Assembly: GCA_965223115.1 (NCBI GenBank)
Contig: OZ244982.1
Span: 186,001-250,000, forward strand
Source of the DNA: CBDCUI01 sp965223115
GTDB taxonomy: Bacteria > Pseudomonadota > Gammaproteobacteria > UBA4575
Length of the DNA: 64,000 nt
Direction: 5' to 3'
A model generated the notes under the pieces. The model worked only from the letters and a program-made list of their open reading frames with translations. It made no database searches and was not told the DNA's origin. Position 1 is the first letter of the stretch. Each line of letters begins with the position of its first letter. Made by a program: the position numbers and the translations under genes. This document shows positions 16,903 to 26,750 of this stretch, one piece after another.

Positions 16903-18471
16903 GTGTTTTTCATGAAACCGACTTTATATATTCATGTATTTATTGTGAAAGCAAAAATTATATGTTTCACGGTTCTAGCAATATTTGTCTTAAATGCATG
17001 TACTGTAGTTGGACCAGACTTCGAGCCACCTGAAGCTGATATAGCACAACAATGGATTGATACAGATGACCTAATTTTAAAATCTGATACAGATGATTTT
17101 GCTACATGGTGGAAAGTATTTAATGACCCTATTCTAGATTCATTAATAACCTCGGCATACCAACAAAACTTAACATTACAAATTGCTGGTTTGCGTGTAT
17201 TAGAAGCGCGTGCGCAATTAGGTATAGCAGTGGGAAATCTTTATCCACAGTTGCAGCAAGTAAGAGGCAGTGCTGTTTATAATAAGAGAAGTACAAATTC
17301 TGCAAATTCATTTCAGGGCGATTTAAATTATTGGGATTTTGATGCAGGGTTTGATGTTGCTTGGGAGTTAGATTTTTGGGGAAAATTTAGACGTGCGATT
17401 GAATCAGCAGATGCTAGTTTATTGGCAAATATGGCAGATTATGATGATTTCTTAGTGAGCTTATTGGCCGAAGTTGCAAATGCCTATGTAGTGATACAAA
17501 CTTTTGAAAAACGTATACAGTTAGCAGAGGAAAACGTTGCATTACAAAAACGTAGTTTGCGTATAACTGAAGTGCGTTTTGAAAATGGTGCAACTACAGA
17601 GCTTGATGTTCAGCAAGCAAAGACGCTATTACGCAATACACAAGCAACTATTCCACAGCTTAAAGCAGGCGATCGTCAAGCAAGGCATGCCTTGAGTACA
17701 CTTTTAGGCAAGCCACCTAGTGAATTAAATGCTATTTTGGATGGCGCAAATCAAATACCTATTGCACCATCTGAGGTTGCAATTGGCGTCCCAGCAGAAT
17801 TGCTACGTAGACGTCCTGATATACGTAGAGCAGAATTTGAAACTGCAGCACAAAGCGCATTAATAGGTGTTGCAAAGGCGGACTTATATCCAAGCTTTTC
17901 TTTAACTGGTTCAATTGGCTTAAAATCCAGTGGTGGAACAAATACCACGCGTACTGGAGAAGATGGTGCTGATGAATTGTTTGAAGGGGATAGTTTGGAA
18001 TTTTTTGGTGGCCCATCATTTAGCTGGAATATTTTTAATTATGGGCGAATTAAAAACCAAGTAAGAGTACAGGATGCGCGCTTTCAACAATTAATTATCA
18101 ATTATCAAGACACAGTATTGAGGGCTGCACGAGAAGTAGAAGATGCCATGGTTGGATTTTTGCGTGCTAAAGAAACAGAAGCATTTTTGAATGAAAGTGT
18201 AGATGCAGCAGCACGTTCTGTAGAGCTTGCACTGATTCAATATCGAGATGGTGTTGAAAATTACCAGCGTGTAATTGATACACAAACTTCACTAGTTAAT
18301 CAGCAAGACGCTTGGACGCAAACACGTGGCGAGATTGCTATAAATTTGATTGCAATGTATAGGGCGATGGGTGGTGGGTGGCAGATTCGTAATAACAATG
18401 ACTATGTTCCTAATGCTATAAAAGATGACATGCGAGAAAGAACAGATTGGGACGAATTTTTAACTGAATGA
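16903..18471 (+). CDS. Outer membrane factor lipoprotein of an RND efflux system (NodT/OprM type)
   Basis: About 522 residues; GTG 16903 or ATG 16912 are both possible starts. The signal peptide ends in lipobox VLNAC (Cys33), so the protein is lipid-anchored like OprM. The start of the mature region, CTVVGPDFEPP, and two OEP repeats with long periplasmic helices (LLRNTQATIPQLKAGDRQ; VELALIQYRDGVENYQRVID) identify the family. It would form the trimeric outer-membrane duct for the adaptor and RND pump encoded next. The substrate is not predictable from sequence. Confidence 0.9.
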   Translation: MFFMKPTLYIHVFIVKAKIICFTVLAIFVLNACTVVGPDFEPPEADIAQQWIDTDDLILKSDTDDFATWWKVFNDPILDSLITSAYQQNLTLQIAGLRVLEARAQLGIAVGNLYPQLQQVRGSAVYNKRSTNSANSFQGDLNYWDFDAGFDVAWELDFWGKFRRAIESADASLLANMADYDDFLVSLLAEVANAYVVIQTFEKRIQLAEENVALQKRSLRITEVRFENGATTELDVQQAKTLLRNTQATIPQLKAGDRQARHALSTLLGKPPSELNAILDGANQIPIAPSEVAIGVPAELLRRRPDIRRAEFETAAQSALIGVAKADLYPSFSLTGSIGLKSSGGTNTTRTGEDGADELFEGDSLEFFGGPSFSWNIFNYGRIKNQVRVQDARFQQLIINYQDTVLRAAREVEDAMVGFLRAKETEAFLNESVDAAARSVELALIQYRDGVENYQRVIDTQTSLVNQQDAWTQTRGEIAINLIAMYRAMGGGWQIRNNNDYVPNAIKDDMRERTDWDEFLTE

Positions 18472-18508
18472 TAATGACTGTCTTGAAAGAAAAGCAGAGG
18501 AAAATTCA

Positions 18509-19654
18509 ATGCAACTAATTATTAAAAAAAAGTTTTCCTTTATTGCGATTAGATTTATTTCTTTTGTTGTTTTAATTTTATTTGTTGCAAGTTGTTCTGA
18601 ACAAGAAGTAGAACAAAAAGAAATCATTCGTCCTGTTCGTGCCATACAGGTTTCAGATGTTTCGCAATTAGGTTCACGAACTTTTCCTGGGCGCGCTCAA
18701 CCAATACAAGAGGTTGATTTGGCATTCCGAGTATCAGGCCCACTTATCACATTACCAGTCAAAGTAGGTGACAAAGTCAAAGTGGGTGATGTAGTAGCAA
18801 GAATTGACCCAAGAGATTTTATTACACAGATAGAGGCTGTTGAGGGTCAATTACAAGAAGCACAGGCAGCATATCGACGAGCTGCAAATGATTATCAGCG
18901 TGAACTTAATATACTAAAGCAAGAACCGGGGGCTACAAGTCAAGCTGCAGTTGATCGCAAACGCGAGGAACGTGATCGCGCAGCAGCAAATATTAAGTCA
19001 TTAAAGGCCTCTTTAACTTCTGCACAAGATCAATTGGAATACACTTTTTTAAAAGTACCATTCGATGGGACGGTGGTTTCAACTTATGTGGAAAATTTTG
19101 AGGATGTGAATGCCAGACAAGCTATTGTACGTATATTGGATGATTCGCAAATCGAAATGATTGTAAATATTCCGGAGAATTTAATTTCTTATGCGCCTTA
19201 TGTAGAAAAAGTATATGTTAGTTTTGATACATTTCCAGAAAAGGAACTTGAGGCAACCATAAAAGAAATAGGAACAGAAGCTTCTGCTACTACACGTACC
19301 TACCCAGTTACATTGATCATGAATCAACCGAAAGAATTTAAAATCCTACCAGGTATGGCAGGTAAAACTATTCGCGCAGAAATGACATCATCCGAAAATC
19401 TTAAAGATGTTGGACAAGAGGGTGTAGAAATTCCAATCAGTGCAACATTTACTTCAAGCGAATCTGATCAAACCTATGTTTGGGTAATCGACACTAATGC
19501 AAAAATAGTAAATAAAAGGAAGATTGTTACTGGTGCTTTGACTGATCGTGGTATACGCATAACGGAAGGGCTTTCTCCAGGAGAGTGGATTGCAATTGCA
19601 GGTGTTAATTATTTAAGTGAAGGTCAAAAAGTTACTATTCTTGATAACCCCTAA
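18509..19654 (+). CDS. RND efflux periplasmic adaptor lipoprotein (AcrA/HlyD family)
   Basis: 381 residues. Lipobox FVASC (Cys29) after a hydrophobic signal. The barrel-sandwich halves are visible around EVDLAFRVSGPLITLPVKVG (about 70) and DQLEYTFLKVPFDGTVVS (about 175), with an alpha-helical hairpin between them (about 105-170). A beta-barrel and membrane-proximal domain follow to the C-terminus. Bridges the inner-membrane RND pump to the outer membrane factor. Lies 37 bp after the outer membrane factor and 21 bp before the pump gene; one operon. Confidence 0.92.
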   Translation: MQLIIKKKFSFIAIRFISFVVLILFVASCSEQEVEQKEIIRPVRAIQVSDVSQLGSRTFPGRAQPIQEVDLAFRVSGPLITLPVKVGDKVKVGDVVARIDPRDFITQIEAVEGQLQEAQAAYRRAANDYQRELNILKQEPGATSQAAVDRKREERDRAAANIKSLKASLTSAQDQLEYTFLKVPFDGTVVSTYVENFEDVNARQAIVRILDDSQIEMIVNIPENLISYAPYVEKVYVSFDTFPEKELEATIKEIGTEASATTRTYPVTLIMNQPKEFKILPGMAGKTIRAEMTSSENLKDVGQEGVEIPISATFTSSESDQTYVWVIDTNAKIVNKRKIVTGALTDRGIRITEGLSPGEWIAIAGVNYLSEGQKVTILDNP

Positions 19655-19675
19655 GATATTAATGAGGCCTGTATA

Positions 19676-22600
19676 GTGGTTCTTGCAGAATTTGCAGTAA
19701 AGAATAAAGCAGTTACTTATTTTGCTGCATTTATAATTTTACTTGCTGGCATTGCTGGTTTTTTTAAATTAGGTCAGCTTGAAGATCCCGACTTCTCTAT
19801 CAAAACTGCAGTTATTACAACCTTGTATCCAGGTGCAAGTCCTGAAGAAGTTGAGCAAGAAGTAACAGACAGACTAGAACTCGCTATTCAACAGCTTGAA
19901 CAAATTGATTATATAGAATCAAAGTCAACTGCAGGTGTTTCAGTCATTTTTGCCAATGTCCAAGAGCAATATTGGGCGGATAGATTGCCACAGGTTTGGG
20001 ATGAATTACGTAGAAAAGTAAGTGATGCAGAGGCTTATTTGCCCCCAGGTGTTGAAAAACCAATTGTTAATGATGATTTTGGTGATGTTTATGGACACTT
20101 GCTGGCGATTATCGGTGATGGTTTTAGTTATGCGCAGATGGAGAGTTATGCTAAAGAGCTAAAAAAAGAACTTAGCTTAGTTGACGGAGTTGCGCGTGTA
20201 GACCTGTGGGGAGTGCAAGAAAAAGTTATTTACCTTGATGCATCTGAAACCCAACTTTCCTCGCTTGGAATTAGTGATACAAGTTTAGAGAACACCTTGC
20301 GCTTGCAAAATGAAGTGGTCGATGCAGGAAATGTAAACGTACAAAATAGGCGTTTACGGATTGCACCAACAGGGGAATTTCAATCACCAGAAGATATTGC
20401 CAATCTTATCATCCAACCTTCCACATTAGATTTGTTGCAAAACACTTCTACGAATAATGTATCAGCACAGTCCACTGAGCTAATACGTATTCAAGATATT
20501 GGTAAAGTGCGTAGAGGCTATCGAGATCCACCTGTTCAGCAAATGAGATTTAATGGAGAGCCAGCAATAGCTTTGGCGATAAGTAATCAACCGGGCGTTA
20601 ACGTTGTTGAAATGGGGCGTGCGGTAGATGAGCGTTTGCGAGAGCTGATTGCTCAACTGCCTGTAGGCATAGAAATCAAACGTGTTCATTGGCAGGGTGA
20701 TGTCGTGGCCGAAGCAGTCAATGGTTTTTTGATTAATTTTTTAGAAGCTGTTGTGATCGTTTTAATTGTACTCACAATAGGGATGGGGTGGCGTTTAGCT
20801 TTTATTATTGGTGTGGCGCTAGTCGCTACAATTTTGGGTAGTTTTATTTTAATGGCTACGTTTGATATTGATTTGCAGCGTATGTCGTTAGGTGCCCTAA
20901 TTATCGCACTAGGTATGATGGTTGATAATGCCATTGTAGTTGCGGATGGTTTTGTCGTGCGTCTGCATCGGGGCATGGATCGTGTAAAAGCTGCTATTGA
21001 AGCTGCTGCACAACCTGCAATGCCATTATTGGGTGCAACCATTGTTGCCGTGATGGCGTTTTATCCAATTTTTTCATCAGTAGAAAGTGCTGGAGAGTAC
21101 TGTAGAACACTTTTTACAGTAGTAGCTATTTCGTTGTTAGTAAGCTGGGTAATATCAGTTACGCTTACACCTTTGCAATGTATAGACATGTTACCTGGGC
21201 CAAAGGATGGTGCCGATGTTAATGACCCTTATGCAGGAGGACTTTTTAAAAGATTCAGAAGTATTTTAGAAAAAGCAATACGCTTTCGATTTTTTACTAT
21301 AGCTGCAATGGTTTCATTATTAATAATCGCTATTATCGGTTTTGGTAATGTGAAACAATTATTTTTTCCTGATTCTTCAATGGAAAAATTTATTATTGAT
21401 TATTGGGCGCCTCAAGGAACAATAATAGAACAAACTTCCAGTGATCTAAAAGAAATAGAGAATAAGCTTCTGGCTGATGAACGTATAGCTGCGGTTTCAA
21501 GTTATATTGGTTCAGGACCTCCGCGGTTTTATTTGCCTGTTTCTGCAGAACAACCTAATTCTTCATATGGTCAACTCATAATAAATGTGCATGACTTTAA
21601 AGATATTGATGATCTTGTCAAAGAATACGAAATGTATTTAGCCACAACTTATCCAAATGCAATCATGCCAGTCAGAAAGTTTGGTGTAGGGCCATCTAAT
21701 ACTTGGAGATTTGAATTACGTATTAGTGGTCCAAGTAATGCACCTTCCGATATATTGCGAGATATTTCGAACCATGTTGAGCAAATAATTGAAAACTCAC
21801 CACTAGGCGGTCTGCATCAAACGGATTGGCGTCAACGTATTCAAAAAGTAGTGCCCACCTATAATGAAGAACGTGGTAGATATGCGGGTGTTCAGCGTGA
21901 TGATATCGCTCGTGCTACAAAAAGAGCATATGACGGACGTACAGTGGGTCTATATCGAGAAGATGATAATTTGATTCCGATCATATTGCGCCATGTAGAA
22001 GAAGATAGAGAAAATGTTAGTGGTTTAGATGTACTGCAAATACAGCCTTCAAATACAACTCAAACCATACCGCTTTCCCAAGTTACCGATGGTGTGCTTA
22101 CTAAATGGGAAGATCCTATCATTTGGCGACGCGATCGAAGAAGGACAATCACAGTTCAAGCAAATCCAATATATGGAGTTAGTTTGTTGAGTTTGATGTC
22201 AACAGTAAAAGCTGAAATCGAGTCTATAGAATTACCAAAAGGCTATAAAATTGAATGGGGAGGGGAATTAGAAGATTCGAGTCAAGCACAAGCTTCTCTT
22301 GTGCCTGGTGTTATCCCTGCGGTTGCTATTATGTTGTTTATCGTAGTGGCTTTGTTTAATGCATTCCGGCCTCCAATTATTATATTTTTAACTATTCCAT
22401 TTGTGGTTATCGGGATGACCATAGGCTTGTTGTCTACAGGAGCGGCATTTGGGTTTGTGGCCTTACTTGGTGCAATGAGTTTGTCGGGTATGATGATTAA
22501 AAATGCCGTTGTGTTATTAGACCAAGTTAATATTAATCTTGCCGAGGGAATGCAACAGTATGAGGCAATAATACAAGCAGCTTTATCTAGGTTACGTCCA

Positions 22601-22780
22601 GTTGTATTAGCTGCTGCAACAACTGTGCTTGGTGTAATACCTCTAATTCAAGATGTATTTTGGATTGGTTTGGCAGTGACTGTAATGGCTGGTCTTTCAT
22701 TTGGAACGATTTTAACAATGATACTGGTTCCAGTTTTTTATGCCACGTTTTATAGAATTCCTGTGCCAGAAGACACGTAA
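19676..22780 (+). CDS. RND efflux transporter permease (AcrB superfamily)
   Basis: 1034 residues from GTG 19676, with GAGG upstream. Twelve-helix proton-driven pump with two large periplasmic loops. A single Asp at 417 in LGMMVDNAIVVADG occupies the proton-relay helix, and the second half carries the matching GMMIKNAVVLLDQVN. The porter-domain opening LYPGASPEEVEQEVTDRLE is typical of the drug-exporting branch rather than the metal (CusA) branch. Substrate unknown. Third gene of the tripartite operon; no local regulator gene is present. Confidence 0.93.
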   Translation: MVLAEFAVKNKAVTYFAAFIILLAGIAGFFKLGQLEDPDFSIKTAVITTLYPGASPEEVEQEVTDRLELAIQQLEQIDYIESKSTAGVSVIFANVQEQYWADRLPQVWDELRRKVSDAEAYLPPGVEKPIVNDDFGDVYGHLLAIIGDGFSYAQMESYAKELKKELSLVDGVARVDLWGVQEKVIYLDASETQLSSLGISDTSLENTLRLQNEVVDAGNVNVQNRRLRIAPTGEFQSPEDIANLIIQPSTLDLLQNTSTNNVSAQSTELIRIQDIGKVRRGYRDPPVQQMRFNGEPAIALAISNQPGVNVVEMGRAVDERLRELIAQLPVGIEIKRVHWQGDVVAEAVNGFLINFLEAVVIVLIVLTIGMGWRLAFIIGVALVATILGSFILMATFDIDLQRMSLGALIIALGMMVDNAIVVADGFVVRLHRGMDRVKAAIEAAAQPAMPLLGATIVAVMAFYPIFSSVESAGEYCRTLFTVVAISLLVSWVISVTLTPLQCIDMLPGPKDGADVNDPYAGGLFKRFRSILEKAIRFRFFTIAAMVSLLIIAIIGFGNVKQLFFPDSSMEKFIIDYWAPQGTIIEQTSSDLKEIENKLLADERIAAVSSYIGSGPPRFYLPVSAEQPNSSYGQLIINVHDFKDIDDLVKEYEMYLATTYPNAIMPVRKFGVGPSNTWRFELRISGPSNAPSDILRDISNHVEQIIENSPLGGLHQTDWRQRIQKVVPTYNEERGRYAGVQRDDIARATKRAYDGRTVGLYREDDNLIPIILRHVEEDRENVSGLDVLQIQPSNTTQTIPLSQVTDGVLTKWEDPIIWRRDRRRTITVQANPIYGVSLLSLMSTVKAEIESIELPKGYKIEWGGELEDSSQAQASLVPGVIPAVAIMLFIVVALFNAFRPPIIIFLTIPFVVIGMTIGLLSTGAAFGFVALLGAMSLSGMMIKNAVVLLDQVNINLAEGMQQYEAIIQAALSRLRPVVLAAATTVLGVIPLIQDVFWIGLAVTVMAGLSFGTILTMILVPVFYATFYRIPVPEDT

Positions 22781-22790
22781 GCACTTACGT
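22775..22790 (+). terminator. Possible terminator at end of the RND operon
   Basis: ACGTAAG-CA-CTTACGT, a 7-bp stem overlapping the permease stop codon, followed by ATTTTAATTT. The two-base loop is tight and the T-run is impure, so the call is tentative. Confidence 0.4.
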
Positions 22791-22852
22791 ATTTTAATTT
22801 ATTCTTCTTTGAAGAACACCAGCTAATAATAAATATTTACTACACGCAAGGT

Positions 22853-23116
22853 TCACGCATCAAACATGCCTTCTTGTAAATCTTTGCAAAATTGACTAGA
22901 AAAATCTGGGTCTTGTCCTAGTACGTAACTCATTTCAACACCGCTACTTAGTCTGCAAACGTAGACAATTGCTTTAGGGTCTAGGGCGCCTTTAGTGTAA
23001 CCATGAGTGCGTTGGGTTGAAAATTCAAAGTCATCTATGCTATGTCCTTGTGACTCTATGCATTCAATGACAGCAACTAAATAATTATCTGTAAGTAAAG
23101 TTCGATCAAATTCCAT
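22853..23116 (-). CDS. Small conserved-looking protein, function unknown
   Basis: 87 residues, acidic, with no signal peptide, membrane helix or metal motif; two isolated Cys. Codon usage resembles its neighbours and the gene stands alone between the RND operon and prmC. No good Shine-Dalgarno precedes the ATG. I do not recognise the family. It could be a regulatory or accessory protein, but nothing in the sequence decides this. Confidence 0.5.
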   Translation of the reverse strand: MEFDRTLLTDNYLVAVIECIESQGHSIDDFEFSTQRTHGYTKGALDPKAIVYVCRLSSGVEMSYVLGQDPDFSSQFCKDLQEGMFDA

Positions 23117-23255
23117 TTTGAAAAAATAACTCTATTTATTGAAACGGTGTTTAAAAATTTAGTAAGTGTATTGAATATGCTAAGAGATGATATAAACATA
23201 ATTAGTTGTAAAACTTAATTACTGTTATTTATTTTGTTACATGGGTCACGTTTTT

Positions 23256-24086
23256 CTAGATATTTCCAAATGTAACACGATCATGTCCTGATAAGTCTTT
23301 ATGTGTTTGCACATCTTTAAATCCATGTTGTTGAAAAAATTGTTGTATTATCGGTCCTTGGTTAAAGCCATGCTCGATTAACAAATATCCAGAACAGTTT
23401 AAAAAGTTTTTGGATTGGCTAATTATTAATTCTAAATCGTGTAAGCCTTTGTTTTGGCTTATTAAAGCATGACTTGGTTCATGCTTTAAAACATACGGGT
23501 CTAGGTTGGTGTCATCACATGACACATAGGGTGGGTTGCAAACTATTAAGTCATATTTTTTACCCGATAGGCTTTTATACCAGTCGCTTTGAGTAAATTT
23601 TATTTCAACTTCATATTTTATTGCGTTTAACTTTGCGACTTCTAGCGCAGATGAGGATATATCAGATGCATATACAATACATTCACTACATTCCTTGGCG
23701 ATAGTAACTGCAATTGCGCCTGAACCCGTACCAAGATCTAGAATACTTGGAGCTTGGTATGTGGAAGCAATGTTTAATGCAGTCTCAACTAAAAGCTCTG
23801 TTTCAGGGCGTGGTATCAAAACCTCTTTGTTTACTGTAAAGCTCAACGACCAGAATTCTTTTTCGCCCGTAATATAAGCAAGCGGTTCCCCTTTACAGCG
23901 GCGTTTTAATAAATCGATAAAAGAAGTATTTTCTTCATTTGACAGTTCATTTTCAGAATGTGCGATGAGTTGTGTTTGACCGATATTGCATGCATGGCAG
24001 ATTAACAGTTGCGCATCAAGTGCAGGGTTGTCACTAATACCCTGTAGTTTAGCTGCAGCATGTTTAACAGCTTCTTGATAAGTCAT
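23256..24086 (-). CDS. prmC: Release factor glutamine methyltransferase
   Basis: 276 residues, standard. SAM-binding motif I is ILDLGTGSGAIAV (about 115-127), and the glutamine-binding NPPY is at 184-187. An N-terminal five-helix domain (1-75) recognises the release factor. It methylates the Gln of the GGQ motif in RF1 and RF2. Lies 3 bp after prfA, its substrate's gene, in the usual hemA-prfA-prmC order. Confidence 0.96.
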   Translation of the reverse strand: MTYQEAVKHAAAKLQGISDNPALDAQLLICHACNIGQTQLIAHSENELSNEENTSFIDLLKRRCKGEPLAYITGEKEFWSLSFTVNKEVLIPRPETELLVETALNIASTYQAPSILDLGTGSGAIAVTIAKECSECIVYASDISSSALEVAKLNAIKYEVEIKFTQSDWYKSLSGKKYDLIVCNPPYVSCDDTNLDPYVLKHEPSHALISQNKGLHDLELIISQSKNFLNCSGYLLIEHGFNQGPIIQQFFQQHGFKDVQTHKDLSGHDRVTFGNI

Positions 24087-24089
24087 TAC

Positions 24090-25181
24090 TTATTGAAGTT
24101 CTTCGCTCATTGAAGCAAGCAAATCTGCCTGATATTCATTACGCAATGGTTGTACAACTTGATCGACATTGCCTTGCATCATTTCATCTAGCTTGTATAA
24201 CGTTAGGTTTATACGATGATCTGTAACACGGCCTTGAGGAAAATTGTAAGTACGAATACGTTCTGAACGATCGCCACTACCAACTAGATTACGTCGTGTT
24301 GCGGCTTGTTCTTCAATTTGTTTTTGGCGTTCTTGATCTAGCATGCGTGCACTTAATAAAGACATGGCGCGTGCTTTATTTTTATGTTGTGAACGTTCAT
24401 CTTGGCATTCGACAACAATTCCAGTTGGAATATGTGTGATTCTAATAGCTGAGTCTGTTTTATTTACATGTTGACCACCTGCACCTGATGCGCGGAATGT
24501 ATCGATGCGTAAGTCGGAGTTATCGATTTCTACATTATCAATTTCATCAACTTCTGGCATGATCGCAACGGTTGCTGCCGAAGTGTGTACACGGCCTTGG
24601 GATTCTGTTTCCGGAACACGTTGTACGCGATGGGCACCAGATTCAAATTTTAAGTTGGAAAATACTTCTTTGCCATTTATTTTGGCAATGATTTCCTTAT
24701 AGCCCCCATGATCCCCTTCGTTTTGATTAATGATTTCTACTTTCCAGCCTTTGTTTTCCGCATAGCGTGAATACATACGAAATAAATCACCTGCAAATAT
24801 CGCAGCTTCATCTCCACCCGTACCTGCACGAATTTCCAGAAATACATTACTTTCATCATGTGGGTCTTTGGGTAGCAATAAAGTCTGTAATTCTGTCTCA
24901 AGTTCTTCTATACGCTGTTCAGAAGATTTAATTTCTTCTTGCGCCATGGCTTTAATTTCTTTGTCAGCATCATTAGCCATCTCTTTTGCGGCACTAAGGT
25001 CTTCGGTAGCTTGCAGGTGCTCGTTAAACTTGGCCACAATCGGCTCTAGGTGGGCATATTCTTTGGAGAGCTTGGTGAATTCGTTTTGATTGCTAATCAC
25101 ATCAGGATCTGCAAGTTCAGCAGAAATCTCTTCATGCCGCTCTTTAATGCTTTCGAGTTTTTTTAATATTGAATCTTTCAT
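24090..25181 (-). CDS. prfA: Peptide chain release factor 1
   Basis: 363 residues, standard RF1 length. The stop-codon recognition tripeptide region reads R-V-P-E-T-E (PxT class, residues 190-192), which marks RF1 (UAA/UAG) rather than RF2. The catalytic GGQ is at 235-237. Middle gene of hemA-prfA-prmC. ATG start; the 152-bp space upstream to hemA has no evident terminator. Confidence 0.97.
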   Translation of the reverse strand: MKDSILKKLESIKERHEEISAELADPDVISNQNEFTKLSKEYAHLEPIVAKFNEHLQATEDLSAAKEMANDADKEIKAMAQEEIKSSEQRIEELETELQTLLLPKDPHDESNVFLEIRAGTGGDEAAIFAGDLFRMYSRYAENKGWKVEIINQNEGDHGGYKEIIAKINGKEVFSNLKFESGAHRVQRVPETESQGRVHTSAATVAIMPEVDEIDNVEIDNSDLRIDTFRASGAGGQHVNKTDSAIRITHIPTGIVVECQDERSQHKNKARAMSLLSARMLDQERQKQIEEQAATRRNLVGSGDRSERIRTYNFPQGRVTDHRINLTLYKLDEMMQGNVDQVVQPLRNEYQADLLASMSEELQ

Positions 25182-25333
25182 TTATAAAATTTTAATACAA
25201 GCAATTTATCGTAAATACTCTTACTAAAAAGAGCATATATAAACAAATAAGATTTTATTGTAGCTAATAGAAGTGAGGTGTTATAAAACCTAATGTTGAA
25301 GTCTCGGTAAGCATGTTTAGATATACATCTGAT

Positions 25334-26599
25334 TTATTCATCTGTAGGGATATTCAATAGAGTTTTTGCCGCATCAATCAGATCATTATTACCTTCTTTG
25401 CCAGCAAGGTTCAATGCTTCAGTGGGTTCATGAGTAAGCTTATTAGTTAATGTATAAGCTAAGTACTGCAATACCTCGTCTGTAGATTTGCCTTGCTCTA
25501 ACATTTTATGTGCTTTTTCTAAAATTTCGTCTCTATATGCTTCTGCTTTTTCTCTAAACGTGCGTACAGTATGCACAACCCCTTGGCTGCGTAGCCAGGA
25601 GGAAAATTTTTCTACTTCAATATCAATAATTTCTTCAGCTTGAGTGGCGGCCTCTTGTCTGGATTGTAGGTTGAGCTCAATTACGTTTTGTAAATCATCA
25701 ACTGTGTATAAATAGATATCTGATAATTTGGCTACCTCTGGCTCAATGTCCCTGGGTACTGCAAGGTCTACCATGAAAATAGGTTTATGTTTGCGTTCTT
25801 TGAGAGCACGCTCGACTAAGCCTTTGCCAAGAATCGGCAAAGTGCTTGCAGTAGCTGTGATCACAATCTCAGACCTTGGAAGGACTTCATTTACAAAACT
25901 AAAGTTTACGCCTTGTCCATTTACACGATCAGCAATTTTTTGTGCACGTTCAATACTGCGATTTGCAACAGTGATAGATCCAATCCCAGCACTTTTTAAA
26001 TGCTCAGTCACTAACTCGATAGTTTCACCTGCACCTATCAATAATGCAGAGTTTTGTGAAAGGTCTCCAAATATTTGTTTGGATAATGAAACGGCAGCAG
26101 ATGCAATAGAAACCGGGTTAGCACCTATAGCCGTATTGGTGCGAACTTTTTTTGCAACACTAAATGAATGTTGAAAAAGTTGATTGAGGTTTCTTCCTAG
26201 TGTTCCCGCTTGAGTTGCATCTTGGTATGCAGATTTTAATTGGCCTAATATTTGTGGTTCACCGAGTACCATCGAATCGAGTCCGCAGGCTACACGAAAG
26301 ATGTGTCGAACTACTGACTCATTTAGATGGTCATATAAATAGGGCTCAGTATCTGTAGAACTGAGATTATGAAAAGAATTTAGCCAGTTAAGGACACCTT
26401 CTTTACCTTTATTTAACTCATTAACTTCACAGTATAGTTCAGTGCGATTACAGGTAGAAATGATGGCGGCTTCGTCGACTTGTGGTACACCAATGAGTTT
26501 TTTGAGAGCGAGGCTTAAGTTTTGTTCGCTAATAGCCACACGCTCACGGACCTCAATAGGAGCAGTAGTGTGGTTAATACCAAGAGTAAATAAGGGCAT
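25334..26599 (-). CDS. hemA: Glutamyl-tRNA reductase
   Basis: 421 residues, standard. Converts Glu-tRNA to glutamate-1-semialdehyde, the first step of C5 tetrapyrrole synthesis. The nucleophile is Cys50 in STCNRTELY. The NADPH-binding domain carries ALLIGAGETIELV (about 190), and the C-terminal dimerisation helix domain is present. Divergent from the TPR-lolB-ispE genes, as in many gammaproteobacteria. Confidence 0.97.
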   Translation of the reverse strand: MPLFTLGINHTTAPIEVRERVAISEQNLSLALKKLIGVPQVDEAAIISTCNRTELYCEVNELNKGKEGVLNWLNSFHNLSSTDTEPYLYDHLNESVVRHIFRVACGLDSMVLGEPQILGQLKSAYQDATQAGTLGRNLNQLFQHSFSVAKKVRTNTAIGANPVSIASAAVSLSKQIFGDLSQNSALLIGAGETIELVTEHLKSAGIGSITVANRSIERAQKIADRVNGQGVNFSFVNEVLPRSEIVITATASTLPILGKGLVERALKERKHKPIFMVDLAVPRDIEPEVAKLSDIYLYTVDDLQNVIELNLQSRQEAATQAEEIIDIEVEKFSSWLRSQGVVHTVRTFREKAEAYRDEILEKAHKMLEQGKSTDEVLQYLAYTLTNKLTHEPTEALNLAGKEGNNDLIDAAKTLLNIPTDE

Positions 26600-26750
26600 C
26601 TGGATGTTAATGTGGCTGAGAAGAACTTGTAAATTTTACTCTTTTTGAGCTAACTATCTGAATAAATATGTCAAAATCCGTATGAACTGCTCAGTTAACT
26701 ACAGTAATATTAGGTATAGTCTACTTGAGTGACTAAAACAACACAGTATA

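Noticed and set aside
20686..21042. 118-codon antisense frame within the RND permease
   Set aside because: Low-complexity Ile/Ala/Thr/Lys product opposite hydrophobic codons, fully inside a certain gene.
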